64,000 nucleotides of DNA from the NCBI RefSeq assembly GCF_031157275.1, contig NZ_JAVIFW010000015.1:144750-208749 (forward strand), read 5' to 3'. Positions 50,389-60,100 of the stretch are shown piece after piece. The position numbers were made by a program, and so were the translations under genes. Positions within the stretch are counted from its first letter, which is position 1. Every line of letters begins with the position of its first letter. The notes beneath the pieces were generated by a model, which had not been told where the DNA came from, searched no databases, and saw nothing but the letters and a program-made list of their open reading frames with translations. The stretch is from Streptomyces sp. LHD-70 (lineage in GTDB: Bacteria; Actinomycetota; Actinomycetes; Streptomycetales; Streptomycetaceae).

Positions 50389-51498
50389 ATGAAGGCCCTG
50401 TTCATTCCCGGCAACAGCCCCTACCCGGTCTTCGCTCACGCGCCTCTGGCCTCGGCCGTCCGCAATGCGGGCCACCAGGTCCTCATGGGCGGAATCCAGT
50501 GGGTGCTGCCGAACATCGCCGGCGTCGGGCTGCCCGCCCTGCAGATCTCCCCCATATCGATGGAGGAGGTCGGTGCGTTCATGGGCGGCGTCCCCGACGA
50601 CCCGGACGAGTACGCCAAGGCCGTCGGCAGCATCTATGCCGAGGTGGCGCGCGACAGCGTCGAAGCGGTCCTCGACCTCGCCGCTCACTGGCGCCCCGAC
50701 ATCGTCGTCGGCGGCGGGATGTTCTACACCGCGCCGCTGCTCGCGCACCACCTCGGCATCCCTTCCGTACGCCTGGAGTGGGATCGCATCGACACCCGGA
50801 TGTACGACCCCGGGGCGCGGGCCGTCCTGGCGCCCGTACTCGACGAGTTGGGCCTGGACCGGCTGCCGGAACCCGACCTGTGGCTGGACGTCTGCCCGCC
50901 CGGCCTGCGCCCCGACGACGCGGTCCCGGCGCAGCCGATGCGCTGGGTGCCGGGCAATCCGCAGCAGGCTCTGGAGCCGTGGATGTACACCAAGGGCGAC
51001 CGTCCTCGGGTCTATCTCACCGCCGGTACCCGCCTGTTCAGCGGGGACGCTCTGCACGAGCTGGCCACGAGCATCATCGGTCTCGGTGTCGAGGTCGTCA
51101 TCGGGGCTCCGGAGAACGTGGCCGCGGAGCTGCGCGAGGCGCTGCCCGAAGCCCGCATCGGCTGGGTGCCGCTGGACATCCTCGCGCCCACCTGCGATGT
51201 CATCGTCCACCACGGCGGTGGCGGAACCGACATGACCTGCCTCAACGCCGGTGTGCCGCAGCTGATCGCGCACCCCGAGTACCCGACGGCCGCCGTGCGT
51301 TCGGTCGATGCGTACGGCGCCGCCATCCTCGTCACGGAGGGCGGGCAGGACGAGGTCGTCGCCGCCTGCCGGCGGCTGCTCTCCGATCCCTCCTACCGGG
51401 CTCGGGCCCAGGAGCTGTCCCGTGAGATCGAGACGATGCCGCTGCCGCACGAGGTGGTCCTGAAGATGGAGAAGCTCGTCGCCGCGCACGCGGCCTGA
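50389..51498 (+). CDS. glycosyltransferase, GT1 / EryCIII-like
   Basis: A 369-residue GT-B enzyme. The N-terminal domain starts KALFIPGNSPYPVFAHAPLA with a typical deoxysugar-transferase pattern. The C-terminal NDP-sugar site is VIVHHGGGGTDMTCLNAGVP (about residue 273 on), and LTAGTRLFSGD opens the second Rossmann domain. It is about 30-50 residues shorter than EryCIII or VinC. It starts seven bases after the flavoprotein stop, so it is in the same operon. It should attach the branched deoxysugar to an acceptor. Confidence 0.9.
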   Translation: MKALFIPGNSPYPVFAHAPLASAVRNAGHQVLMGGIQWVLPNIAGVGLPALQISPISMEEVGAFMGGVPDDPDEYAKAVGSIYAEVARDSVEAVLDLAAHWRPDIVVGGGMFYTAPLLAHHLGIPSVRLEWDRIDTRMYDPGARAVLAPVLDELGLDRLPEPDLWLDVCPPGLRPDDAVPAQPMRWVPGNPQQALEPWMYTKGDRPRVYLTAGTRLFSGDALHELATSIIGLGVEVVIGAPENVAAELREALPEARIGWVPLDILAPTCDVIVHHGGGGTDMTCLNAGVPQLIAHPEYPTAAVRSVDAYGAAILVTEGGQDEVVAACRRLLSDPSYRARAQELSREIETMPLPHEVVLKMEKLVAAHAA

Positions 51499-51527
51499 CC
51501 GGCACGGGACGAGGAAGGGAGAGCCCA

Positions 51528-52106
51528 GTGCGCATCGCCGGTACGGCGATTCCGGGGGCGTACACCGTCACCCCGCAGCTGCTGCCGGACGAGCGGGGCC
51601 GCTTCTACGAGAGCATGCGCGCCGACAAGCTGGAGGAGGTGACCGGCGAGCCCTTCGTGCCCCGGCAGGTCAGCTACTCGGTGTCGCACCGGAACACGCT
51701 GCGGGGCATCCACACCGTGCGGATCCCGCCGGGCCAGGCCAAGTACGTGACCTGTGTGCGGGGGGCGCTGCTCGACGTCATCGTCGATCTGCGCATCGGC
51801 TCCCCGGCCTTCGGCAGGCATCATGCCGTCACTCTCGACGCGGAGTCCGGCCGCGCCCTCTACATCCCGGAGGGGGTCGGCCACGGCTTCCGGACGCTCG
51901 CCGACGACACCTGCATCTGCTATCTGATGTCGACGGTGTACGCGCCGGGCACTCAGATCGACATCAACCCGCTGGATCCGGCCATGGACCTGCCGTGGGA
52001 GCTGACCGAGTCTCCGCTGATCTCCCCGCGGGACCTGGCCGCTCCCACGCTCGCGGAGACCGTCGCGGCCGGCGTCCTGCCGCACTACACGGAGGGGCCG
52101 GTGTGA
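51528..52106 (+). CDS. dTDP-4-keto-6-deoxyhexose 3,5-epimerase (RmlC-like)
   Basis: A 192-residue cupin of the RmlC family. It shows RGRFYESMRADKLEE, the conserved NTLRGIHTVRIPPGQAKYV with the catalytic histidine (His in RGIH), DLRIGSPAFGRHHAVTL, the second motif IPEGVGHGFRTL and a tyrosine in STVYAPG. Length and motifs are complete. It inverts C-3 and/or C-5 of the 4-keto sugar, leading to L- or epi-sugars. The start is GTG after GGAAGGGAG. Its stop overlaps the next start (GTGA). Confidence 0.9.
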   Translation: MRIAGTAIPGAYTVTPQLLPDERGRFYESMRADKLEEVTGEPFVPRQVSYSVSHRNTLRGIHTVRIPPGQAKYVTCVRGALLDVIVDLRIGSPAFGRHHAVTLDAESGRALYIPEGVGHGFRTLADDTCICYLMSTVYAPGTQIDINPLDPAMDLPWELTESPLISPRDLAAPTLAETVAAGVLPHYTEGPV

Positions 52107-53074
52107 CGGAGGAGATCGCGATCGGTGTGCTGGGCTGCGCCGATATCGCCAGGCGGCGCATGCTGCCCGCTTTCGCGGCCTGTCCGGACCTCCGGGTGGC
52201 GGCGGTGGCGGGCCGCGATCCCGCCCGCGCCGAGGAGACCGCGGCGCCCTACGGTGCCAGGGCGGTCGCCGGGTACGAGGCGCTGCTCGCCGACGCGCGG
52301 ATCGATGCCGTGTACGTTCCGCTGCCGCTCGCGCTGCACGAGCGGTGGGTGCGGGCGGCCCTCGACGCCGGCAAGCACGTGCTGGCGGAGAAGCCCCTCA
52401 CCTCGCGGGCTCGGGGCACCGTCGAGCTGTTCCGGCTGGCCGAGCGGCGGGGGCTGGCCCTCGTCGAGAACGTGATGTTCGTGCACCACAGCCAGCACGC
52501 CGAGGTGCGCCGGCTGGTGGGCGACGGTGCGATCGGTGAACTGCGCGGATTCCGGGCCGAGTTCACCGTGCCCCGCCGCCGTCCGGACGACATCCGGTAC
52601 AGCCCGGAACTGGGCGGGGGCGCGCTGTGGGACACGGGCGTGTATCCCCTGCGCGCCGCACTGCATCTGCTCGGGCCTGAACTGGAAGTGGTGGGCGCCG
52701 CCGGGGCGGCGGCGCCCGGTATCCCGGTGGATTCCTCGGGCGCTGTTCTGCTGCGTACGGAGGCGGGGGTGTCGGCCCAGCTGAGCCACGGGCTCGACCA
52801 TGCCTACCGCAGCTCGTACGAACTCGTCGGCAGCACCGGCCGGCTCACCCTGGACGCTGCATTCACTCCGGCCGCCGACCACCGGCCGGTGATCCGGCTG
52901 CACGGTGCGAAGGGCCTCCGCGAGTTCACCCTGCCCGCCGACGACCAAGTGGCGCGCACGGTCGCCGCGTTCACTGCCGCGGTACGCACGGGACGCGCCC
53001 CCGCGCAGGCCGTCGACGCCTCGGTCCGGCAGGCACAGCTCCTGGACACGGTGGCGGGCCTGACGGCCGCCTGA
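52103..53074 (+). CDS. Gfo/Idh/MocA-family NDP-sugar reductase
   Basis: A 323-residue oxidoreductase with the Rossmann loop IGVLGCADIARRRMLPAF and the signature LAEKPLTS (lysine about residue 95). The C-terminal half is a beta-sheet sugar-binding domain, with VMFVHHSQHAEVRRL, DTGVYPLRA and HGLDHAYRSSYELVGSTGRL. It fits NDP-hexose 3-ketoreductases that follow a 2,3-dehydratase. No 2,3-dehydratase, 4,6-dehydratase or glucose-1-phosphate thymidylyltransferase is in the window, so the early steps come from elsewhere. The GTG start overlaps the epimerase stop. Confidence 0.88.
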   Translation: MTEEIAIGVLGCADIARRRMLPAFAACPDLRVAAVAGRDPARAEETAAPYGARAVAGYEALLADARIDAVYVPLPLALHERWVRAALDAGKHVLAEKPLTSRARGTVELFRLAERRGLALVENVMFVHHSQHAEVRRLVGDGAIGELRGFRAEFTVPRRRPDDIRYSPELGGGALWDTGVYPLRAALHLLGPELEVVGAAGAAAPGIPVDSSGAVLLRTEAGVSAQLSHGLDHAYRSSYELVGSTGRLTLDAAFTPAADHRPVIRLHGAKGLREFTLPADDQVARTVAAFTAAVRTGRAPAQAVDASVRQAQLLDTVAGLTAA

Positions 53075-53142
53075 CCTGTCGTACACGCAGCTCTCCCCGC
53101 ACCCGAACTCCGGGGCGGGGAGAGCTGCGTGTACGTACAGGT
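53074..53142. terminator. bidirectional terminator hairpin
   Basis: A 20-bp perfect inverted repeat (53081-53100 with 53115-53134) has a 14-base loop. Six more pairs (53074-53079 with 53137-53142) extend it across a small internal loop. It lies between the convergent stops of the Gfo/Idh gene (53074) and the MpaB gene (53142). Confidence 0.9.
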
Positions 53143-54089
53143 CAGGCGGCGGGATCGGGAGCGGACCTCGCTGCGGTGGTGTGGGCAGGGCCCAGGTCCT
53201 CCACGCGGTAGTCGGCCTGCGGGAAGCTGGGGCTCGGCATCGGGTCGGGAATGGGGCTCTCCAGGACCGGGGGCCGGCCGCGTTCGCGGGCCGCGCGTAT
53301 CCGGAAGGCCGTGTCGACGAGCAGCTGCCGGAGCCGGGACGGCTCGCGCACCCCGAACGCCTTGCGCATGGCGGGGGTGATGAGGGCGGGCATCGCCGCC
53401 TTGGCGAGCCTGCGGCCGAGCGGGCGCAGACGTGCGGGCAACCCGCCCACCAGGGGCTCGATCACGGTCGGCTCCAGCGCCTGCCAGAGCCTCGCCGCTT
53501 CGGGGGAGTACGTGAAGTGCTTCTCCACGTACGCGTCGTGGAATCGGACCAGGCCCTCGTACGAATCGGGGATGTTCTTGATCCCCATCAGCCTGCCCTG
53601 CTCCCTGTTGTGCAGGTAGGCGGCGACGCGTTCCTGCCGGCTCGGCTTGCGCCAGGCGTAGCGGTCCAGCCAGCGGATGGGAATGATCATGCCGGTGGCG
53701 AGGACGAACAGGAACTCGTCGTTGCTGATGGACCATTGCTGGTGCTCGTCGCTGATGTGCCGGACGGCGTTGGCGTGGATGCGGTTCATCTGCCGCACCG
53801 CGGCGAGGCCGCGCGGGTCCTTGAATCCGTACCGGACCATCTGGATGGCGAGCAGTCCGAAGTGCTCCATCCGCCGCTGGGTGTTCTCGGTGATCTCGCC
53901 GGTGCGCACCAGCAGGGCGGCCATGTGCGGCGGGGCGACGCTGCTGGCCGTGGCGATGGCACCGGCCACGCCGAAGTCCCACGTGAACTCGTAGCCCATG
54001 TCCAGCCACCAGATGTGGGTGTACTTCTCCTCGACGTCCATCCGCTCGATCTGCCGCAGCCGGTCGTAGCGCGCGGGGTTTCTGGTCAT
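53142..54089 (-). CDS. oxygenase MpaB-family protein (DUF2236)
   Basis: A 315-residue helical protein. It has the DUF2236/MpaB pattern: YDRLRQIERMDVEEKYTHIW, an RRMEHFGLLAIQMVRYGF region, then QMNRIHANAVRHISDEHQQW with candidate heme- or metal-binding histidines, and SNDEFLFVLATGMI. Family members include latex-clearing protein and the farnesyl-cleaving MpaB, which oxygenate isoprenoid double bonds. In this cluster it could act on a prenyl chain or an aglycone; that is inference. It is separated from the FAD oxidase gene upstream by a terminator hairpin, so it probably has its own promoter. Confidence 0.82.
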   Translation of the reverse strand: MTRNPARYDRLRQIERMDVEEKYTHIWWLDMGYEFTWDFGVAGAIATASSVAPPHMAALLVRTGEITENTQRRMEHFGLLAIQMVRYGFKDPRGLAAVRQMNRIHANAVRHISDEHQQWSISNDEFLFVLATGMIIPIRWLDRYAWRKPSRQERVAAYLHNREQGRLMGIKNIPDSYEGLVRFHDAYVEKHFTYSPEAARLWQALEPTVIEPLVGGLPARLRPLGRRLAKAAMPALITPAMRKAFGVREPSRLRQLLVDTAFRIRAARERGRPPVLESPIPDPMPSPSFPQADYRVEDLGPAHTTAARSAPDPAA

Positions 54090-54112
54090 GCCGCGGTCCC
54101 TCTCCTCGTCAC

Positions 54113-54157
54113 CGAGGAATCCCCGACGCCCTGTTCCTCGGTGTCGGGGATTCCTCG
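54113..54157 (-). terminator. hairpin terminator after the FAD oxidase gene
   Basis: A 15-bp perfect inverted repeat (54113-54127 with 54143-54157) has a 15-base loop. On the minus strand it follows the stop of the BBE-type oxidase (54196) and precedes the MpaB start (54089). It probably separates the two. Confidence 0.8.
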
Positions 54158-54195
54158 TCCGTCATGGTGCGGCCGTCCCGTCAGGGCTCACGGCC

Positions 54196-55842
54196 TCACT
54201 TCGGCAGCCGGATGGACAGCCGGTGGTTGAAGAAGTCCTTCGGGTCCCACTTGGCCTTGGCCTGCTGCAGCTTCGGGTAGTTGTCCTTGTAGTACAGCTC
54301 GTGCCAGGGGGTGTCGGACTTGTTCCACGCGGGGTCGGCGACGTCGCTGTCCGGGTAGTTGATGTAGCAGCCGTCGTTGACGTCGTCGGGCACGGGGACG
54401 CCGCCCGTCTCCTTGTACATCTCGGAGTAGATCTGGCGGGTCCAGGAGATGTGCGGGTCGTCGTCGGCCTCGTCGAACCAGTGGATCTCCCAGAGGATCT
54501 GGAAGATCGCGTCGCGCTGCGGGAAGGCCGTGGCGTCGGCGGCCACGTCGCCGACCTTGCCGCCCAGCGAGGTCAGCACCATCCAGGCCAGGTCGAACTC
54601 GTTCTCGTAGCCGGCCTCGACCATGTTGCGGTAGAGGCCGTCGATCTGCGTCTCGGTGAACGGCTTGCGCAGGTAGGCCGAGCGGTGCTCGCCTCGCAGG
54701 GTCGGGTTCATGAAGACGTCGCCACGGCCCGCGTTGAGTTGGTACGTGCGCAGATAGGTCTGCCGCTGGACCTCCACGGGCGTGCGGGTGTCGCCGCCGA
54801 CGGCCTTGTTCATGTCCTCCATGTAGGCCTTGATCAGCTGCTCACTGCGCGCGTCCGCGCCGTCGAAGTACGCCCACAGCTCGATGCGCCCCTTCGTCCT
54901 GCCGGGGAAGAACGACAGGTAACTGCCGAGCTTCCGGTACTCGTTGCCCTCGTCGCTGTTGTCCAGGTGCCACTGGCCGTGCGCGTTGATGAGGTTGCCG
55001 AGGTCCTTGCGGCTGACCTTGTCCCACGGCCAGACGAGGTGGGCGGTGAGCACGTGCTCCGACGGGACGGGCAGCAGCTTCTGCGGGTCGCGGCCGGTGG
55101 CTCCCGGCGCCCGCATCCAGTAGCGGGTGATGATGCCGAAGTTGCCGCCGCCACCGCCGGCGCACGCCCACCACAGGTCGTGGTTCGGGTCGTCCTTCTC
55201 GCGGGTGGCGACGACGCTGCGGACCTTCCCGTCGGCGTCGACCACGACGACCTCGACGGCGTACATGTTGTCGACCGTCAGGCCGAGGCTCCTGGAGTAC
55301 ATGCCGACGCCGCCGCCGGTGACCTGGCCGCCGGCCGCGACGAGGGGGCAGTAGCCGGAGGGAAGGGTGACTCCCCAGCCGCGGTAGAGGAGTTCGTACA
55401 TCTCGCGCAGCTTGACCCCGGGCTCGATCATGAAGGCGCTGCGGTTCTCGTCGAACGTGACCTCGTTCATGTAGGTCATGTCGATGATGACCTCGACCTC
55501 GGCGTTGTACACGAAGTCCTCGTAGCAGTGGCCGCCGCTGCGCACCGTGAGCTTCTTGCCGCCGTCCACCGCTTCCTGGACGGCGGCGACCACCTGGGCG
55601 GTGGTCGTCGGGAAGCGCACCTGCTCCGGCTGGGCCGTCCAGCGGTTGTTGTACCCGGACGTAATGTCCGCGTACTGCGGGTCGTTCGGGCCGGTGGTGA
55701 GGATCTTGGAGAGGCCCTTGGAGTCCGTGGCGGCCCGCGCCGAGGTCGTGCCCCACTCGGTGAGACCGGCGGCACTGCCCACGGCGACGGCCGAGCCCGC
55801 GCCCAAGGCCGCCATGAACTTCCTTCTGCTGTGCTCCGACAT
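54196..55842 (-). CDS. Tat-exported bicovalent FAD oxidase (berberine bridge enzyme-like)
   Basis: A 548-residue oxidase. The N-terminus has a Tat signal: SRRKFM (residues 5-10), a hydrophobic stretch to about 28, and cleavage near ARAATD (36-40). Then comes a PCMH/VAO FAD domain with both covalent sites: His105 (RSGGHCYED) and Cys165 (PSGYCPLVAAGG), so the flavin should be bound twice. The C-terminal BBE motif is KWDPKDFFNHRLSI. Relatives such as AknOx oxidise a terminal sugar of a glycoside after or during export. GGAAGGA stands before the ATG at 55842. It may finish the glycoside outside the cytoplasm. Confidence 0.92.
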   Translation of the reverse strand: MSEHSRRKFMAALGAGSAVAVGSAAGLTEWGTTSARAATDSKGLSKILTTGPNDPQYADITSGYNNRWTAQPEQVRFPTTTAQVVAAVQEAVDGGKKLTVRSGGHCYEDFVYNAEVEVIIDMTYMNEVTFDENRSAFMIEPGVKLREMYELLYRGWGVTLPSGYCPLVAAGGQVTGGGVGMYSRSLGLTVDNMYAVEVVVVDADGKVRSVVATREKDDPNHDLWWACAGGGGGNFGIITRYWMRAPGATGRDPQKLLPVPSEHVLTAHLVWPWDKVSRKDLGNLINAHGQWHLDNSDEGNEYRKLGSYLSFFPGRTKGRIELWAYFDGADARSEQLIKAYMEDMNKAVGGDTRTPVEVQRQTYLRTYQLNAGRGDVFMNPTLRGEHRSAYLRKPFTETQIDGLYRNMVEAGYENEFDLAWMVLTSLGGKVGDVAADATAFPQRDAIFQILWEIHWFDEADDDPHISWTRQIYSEMYKETGGVPVPDDVNDGCYINYPDSDVADPAWNKSDTPWHELYYKDNYPKLQQAKAKWDPKDFFNHRLSIRLPK

Positions 55843-55969
55843 GATTCCTTCCCTAGATCCTCGGGAACGTGGGTACGAGCGCCGACCGGTACAGGAATGA
55901 ACCGCCACTCTCGGTCGGTCGACAGCGTGCCTCGAAGATCTCGGCCGGAAAGGCTCTGGCGTTCGACTC

Positions 55970-55992
55970 TGTCAGGTTCCCCCGACCTGACA
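55970..55992. promoter_or_regulatory. palindromic operator candidate, TGTCAGGT-N7-ACCTGACA
   Basis: Perfect 8-base arms (55970-55977 and 55985-55992) flank a 7-base spacer in the 237-bp gap between the divergent FAD oxidase and imine reductase-like genes. The arrangement suits a dimeric TetR-, MarR- or GntR-type protein. No such regulator is in the window, apart from the DeoR, AraC, Lrp and SARP proteins, so its binder is unknown. Confidence 0.6.
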
Positions 55993-56079
55993 TACAACGC
56001 GGGACGCGGCCTCGCGCGCGGGCCCGGGCACCTATCGTCGGTGGACCCGCAGCATTCGTTCGGCACAGAAGGGAACAGC

Positions 56080-56973
56080 ATGACGGCAACGACGACCGGC
56101 AGCTCCACAGACGCAGTCGGCCAGGTCACCGTGCTCGGTCTCGGTGAAATGGGATCGGCGATCGCCAAGACGTTCGTCGACCGCGGATACCGCACGACGG
56201 TCTGGAACCGGACTGCGAGCAAGAGCGCTCCGCTGGTGGAGGCCGGTGCCACCGCCGCCGCGACGGCGGCCGAGGCGGTGGCTGCCAGCCCTCTGGTCGT
56301 GGTCTGTCTGCTCGACAGCACCGCCGTCGACGAGGTGCTGGCCTCCGTCGAAGCGGCGGTCGAGGGCAAGGTCCTGGTGAACGTCACCAGTGGCTCGGCC
56401 GGCCAGGCGCGGGTCAACGAGCGCTGGGCGAGCGAGCGCGGCGCCGAGTACATCGACGGCAAGATCATGGGTGATCCGCCGTACGTCGGCACGGACCACA
56501 TCATGTTCCCGTTCAGCGGCTCCCGCAGCGCGTTCGAGGCCCACGAGCCGACGCTGAAGGAGCTGGGCGGCATCGCCTATCACGGCGAGGACGCCGGCCT
56601 GGCCGCCGTGGAGTTCATGGGACAGGTCGCCGTGGCCTACGAGTTGCTCATCGGCTATCTGCACGTGCTCAAGCTGGTGCAGGCCGAGGGTGTCGACGTG
56701 GTGGAGTTCGCCGAGCGCATCGCGGGCTCGGTGGCCATGTACCCGTCGCTGCTCACCTCGATGGGCAAGGCCGTCAAGAGCGGCGAGTTCCCGCCCGACC
56801 TGGGTTCGCTCGACGTCCAGGCAGCGCTGATGGACGACATGATCGAGCACCGCGAATCCCTCGGTGTGGAGGCCGTCCGGATGCGGGAGGTCAAGGAACT
56901 GATGGACCGTCGCATCGCGCAGGGCCACGGCGACCAGGGCTTCTCGGGCCTGTTCGCGCTGCTGGGGAAGTGA
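56080..56973 (+). CDS. imine reductase-like NADPH-dependent oxidoreductase
   Basis: A 297-residue protein with the NADPH loop VTVLGLGEMGSAIAKTF and VWNRTASKSAPL (arginine for the 2'-phosphate). The all-helical C-terminal domain is typical of imine reductases (KIMGDPPYVGTDHIMFPFSG, LGGIAYHGEDAGLAAVEFMG, then a long helix). The catalytic proton donor cannot be fixed by eye. Such enzymes reduce C=N bonds, or C=O in related 3-hydroxyisobutyrate-type members. GAAGGGA precedes the ATG at 56080. Divergent from the oxidase gene, it may reduce an imine made from a diamino compound, a hypothetical link to sbnAB. Confidence 0.88.
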   Translation: MTATTTGSSTDAVGQVTVLGLGEMGSAIAKTFVDRGYRTTVWNRTASKSAPLVEAGATAAATAAEAVAASPLVVVCLLDSTAVDEVLASVEAAVEGKVLVNVTSGSAGQARVNERWASERGAEYIDGKIMGDPPYVGTDHIMFPFSGSRSAFEAHEPTLKELGGIAYHGEDAGLAAVEFMGQVAVAYELLIGYLHVLKLVQAEGVDVVEFAERIAGSVAMYPSLLTSMGKAVKSGEFPPDLGSLDVQAALMDDMIEHRESLGVEAVRMREVKELMDRRIAQGHGDQGFSGLFALLGK

Positions 56974-56996
56974 CAGCCGCACCAGTGCGGTGACGC

Positions 56997-57043
56997 GGGG
57001 TGCGGGCATCGGGATCGTGTGGCGATCCCGGTGCCCGCACCCC
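56997..57043. terminator. terminator hairpin between convergent genes
   Basis: A 21-bp stem (56997-57017 with 57023-57043) with one G-T pair has a five-base loop. It follows the imine reductase-like stop (56973) and precedes the convergent SARP stop (57121). It should act in both directions. Confidence 0.9.
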
Positions 57044-57120
57044 GTTCTGCGCTGCGCGGTACGGGAGTTCCGCAACCCGCGTGCACGGGAGGCGCCGTGC
57101 GCCCGGGCCGCCGGTCCCGT

Positions 57121-60100
57121 TCAGTGGCTGCCCGTCAGCGCCGGGTCCCCGAGGGCGTCGGCGACGCTCATCGCCTCGCCCCGCGCGTACGCGGCGTCGA
57201 ACCGGGTGTCGTCCAGGGCCGTCCGGGCGCGCTTCTCGATCCGGGCGATGTCGCCCCGCTCGCCCTCCGGCAGCGGTGCCCCGACCGAGCGCCGGGCCGC
57301 CGCCGCGACGCCGAGGAGCAGGGCGGCGTTCTCGGCCTCGCCGGTGAGCGCCCGTGCGCCGGCCAGGCCCTCCAGGCACAGGGCGATCGACCGCGTGCCG
57401 GAACCGCGCGCGGCGGCGAGGGCGTCGAGCTGCAGCTTCAGGGCCGTGTCCGGCTCGCCCCGCAGCTCGGCCACGAAGCCCAGTTCGACCAGGATCAACG
57501 GGGGCGTCTCCGGCTCGTAGCCCATCTCCCGATGGATCTCGAGTACGTGCAGCATGTGGGTCTCGGCGGCGTCCAGGTCGCCCTCGCGGCGTGCGCCCAT
57601 GCCGAGGCCGATCTCGGCGTACTGCTCGCCGAACTTGTCCGCCTGGCCGACCGCCAGGCGCCGGGCCCGCTCGTGGAACTCGCGCGCCCGCGGGTAGTCG
57701 TGGGTGAGCAGGGCGATCCGGCCGATCCCCGCGAGCTGGGAGGTCACCTGCGGCCACAGTTCCAGGTCCTCGGCCATCCGCAGGCCCTCGCGGCGGAGCC
57801 GTCCCGCCTTGTCGTACTCCCCGCGCACCTCGGCCAGCCCCTGCAGCTGTGCCATCGCCCGCAGTTGGCCCCACTGGTCGCCCAGTTCCCGGAACAGCTC
57901 CAGGCTGTGTTCTCCGTGCCGCAGCACCGCGTCGAGGTCCCCGCCGAGCTGCGCGTGGAACGAGCGGATGGCGAGTGCCGCGGCGGCACCCCAGCGGTCG
58001 CCGAACGACCGGAACGTGGTGAGCGCGGATTCGTTCAGCTGCCGGCTCGGCGCCGGGTCCCCCACGCCGTACAGGTTGGACGCCACGAACCACTCCGCCC
58101 GGGCCCGGCCCAGCGGGTCGTCGACGTTCTCGTACGCCTGCAGTGCGCTGCGGTACTCGCTGACCGGGTCGGAGCTGCCGCCGAGCAGCAGCCGGAATCC
58201 GCCGAGCCAGCCCGATGCCTTGGCGACCAGGGGCGGCGGGGCGTCGCCGGCGGTCGACAGGGCCTGGGTGAGGGAGCGTTGGGCCTCGCCGTTGCGGCCC
58301 CGCAGGTACCAGTACCAGGCCAGCGCGTTGACCAGGCGCAGGGCTCTCTCGCCGTCCCCGGCGCGTACGGCGCTCTCCAGGGCGGAGCGGAGGTTCGCGT
58401 TCTCGGCGTCCAGGCGGCGCAGCCACTGGCGTTGGCCGTGTCCGCGCAGGTTCGGTTCGGCGCGCTCGGCCAGCTCGGTGTAGTAGCCGCGGTGGCCGCG
58501 CTGCAGGGCCGCCGACTCGTCTGATTCCGCGAGCCGTTCGGAGGCGTATGCGGCGACCGATTCGAGCATCCGGTAGCGCGGGCCTTCGGCGCCGTCGGTC
58601 ATGACGAGGAGTGAGCCGTCGACGAGGCGGGCCAGGAGGTCGAGGACGTCCGCGGCGTCCACGTCGGCCCCGGCGCAGAGCTGCTCGGCCGCGGTGAGCG
58701 TGCAGCCGTCGGAGTGGACCGCGAGGCGGCGCAGCACCGCCTGTTCCCGGTCGCCGAGGAGTTCCCAGCTCCAGTCGATCATGGCGCGCAGGGTGCGCTG
58801 GCGTTGCGGGGCGCCGCGTGAGCCGACCGCGAGGAGGTGGAAGCGGTCGTCGAGCCGGGCCGCCAACTCAGCTACGCCCAGGGCTCGTACGCGGGTCGCG
58901 GCCATCTCCAGGGCGAGGGGGATGCCGTCGAGGCGGGTGCAGATGGACACGACGGCGTCCAGGGTGTGCTCGTCGAGGACGAAGCGCGGGGCCGCGGCGG
59001 TGGCTCGGGCCACGAACAGTTCGACGGCGCTGAACTCGCGTACGTCCGCTGCGCTCAGGCCCTCGGTGGAGTCCGGCCGGCGCAGCGGAGGCACCTCTTC
59101 GAGGCGTTCGCCGGTGATGCCGAGCGGGACCTGGCTGGTGGCCAGGATGCGCAGGGCGGGGGCTGCCTTGAGGAGTCGCCCGGCGAGTTCCGCGACGGGC
59201 TCGGCGACGTGTTCGCAGTTGTCGAGGACGAGGAGGGCGGGCCGGCCGCCCAGGGCGTGGGCGATGCGCGCCGCCAACTCGGGGAGTGCGTCGCCGGGTT
59301 GTGCCGTGTCGTCGCGCAGGCCGAGGACCACGCGGACGGCGTCGTGCACGTCGGTGCGGCCGGGTCCGGAGGCGGTGGGCGCCGGGTCGAGGGCGGCGAG
59401 CTCCACCAGGTGGACGCCGCCGGGGAAGGTCTCGTCGAGGCGGCCCGCGGTGGCGAGGGCGAGCTGGGTCTTGCCGACGCCGCCGGGTCCGGTGAGCGTG
59501 ACGAGCCGGTGGGTGGCGAGCAGCGAGCGCAGTTCCCGGACCGCCTCGTCGCGGCCGACCAGTTCGGTGAGGGCGGCCGGGATGGTGCTCGGCGGGCGGG
59601 CCGCGGAGGTGGCGGGGGACGGCGGGGCGACCAGGGCGGGGTCCTGGGCGAGGATCGAGCGGTGCAGGGCGGTCAGTTCGGGGCCCGGGTCGATGCCGAG
59701 CTCGTCGACGAGCCGGGTCCGCAGGTCGGTGTAGCCGCGCAGCGCCTCGTCCTGCCGGCCGGCCAGGTACAGCGCCCGTATGTGGGCGGCGCGCAGTCGC
59801 TCCCGCAGCGGGTGCAGCACCACCAGGTCGCTCAACTCGTCGGCGACCAGGGCGTGTTCGCCGAGGTCCAGGCGGGTGTCGGCCTGGTCCTCGACGGCGG
59901 TCAGGCGCTGTTCCTCGAGGCGGGCCGCGACGGGGCGGGTGAAGTCCTCGTCGGCGAAGTCGGCGAAGGCGGGGCCGCGCCAGAGGGCGAGTGCGTCGGC
60001 CAGCAGGGCGGCCCGCGACCGGGGTTCGGCCTCTGCGCGGGCGCGGGCGAGGAGGTCCTGGAAGCGGTCGGCGTCGACCATGTCGGGGCCGGTGCTCAGC

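Noticed and set aside
54088..56079. Extension of the imine reductase-like frame back to 54088
   Set aside because: The added 660 residues are antisense to the exported FAD oxidase; the ATG at 56080 has a good ribosome-binding site and begins the NADPH domain.
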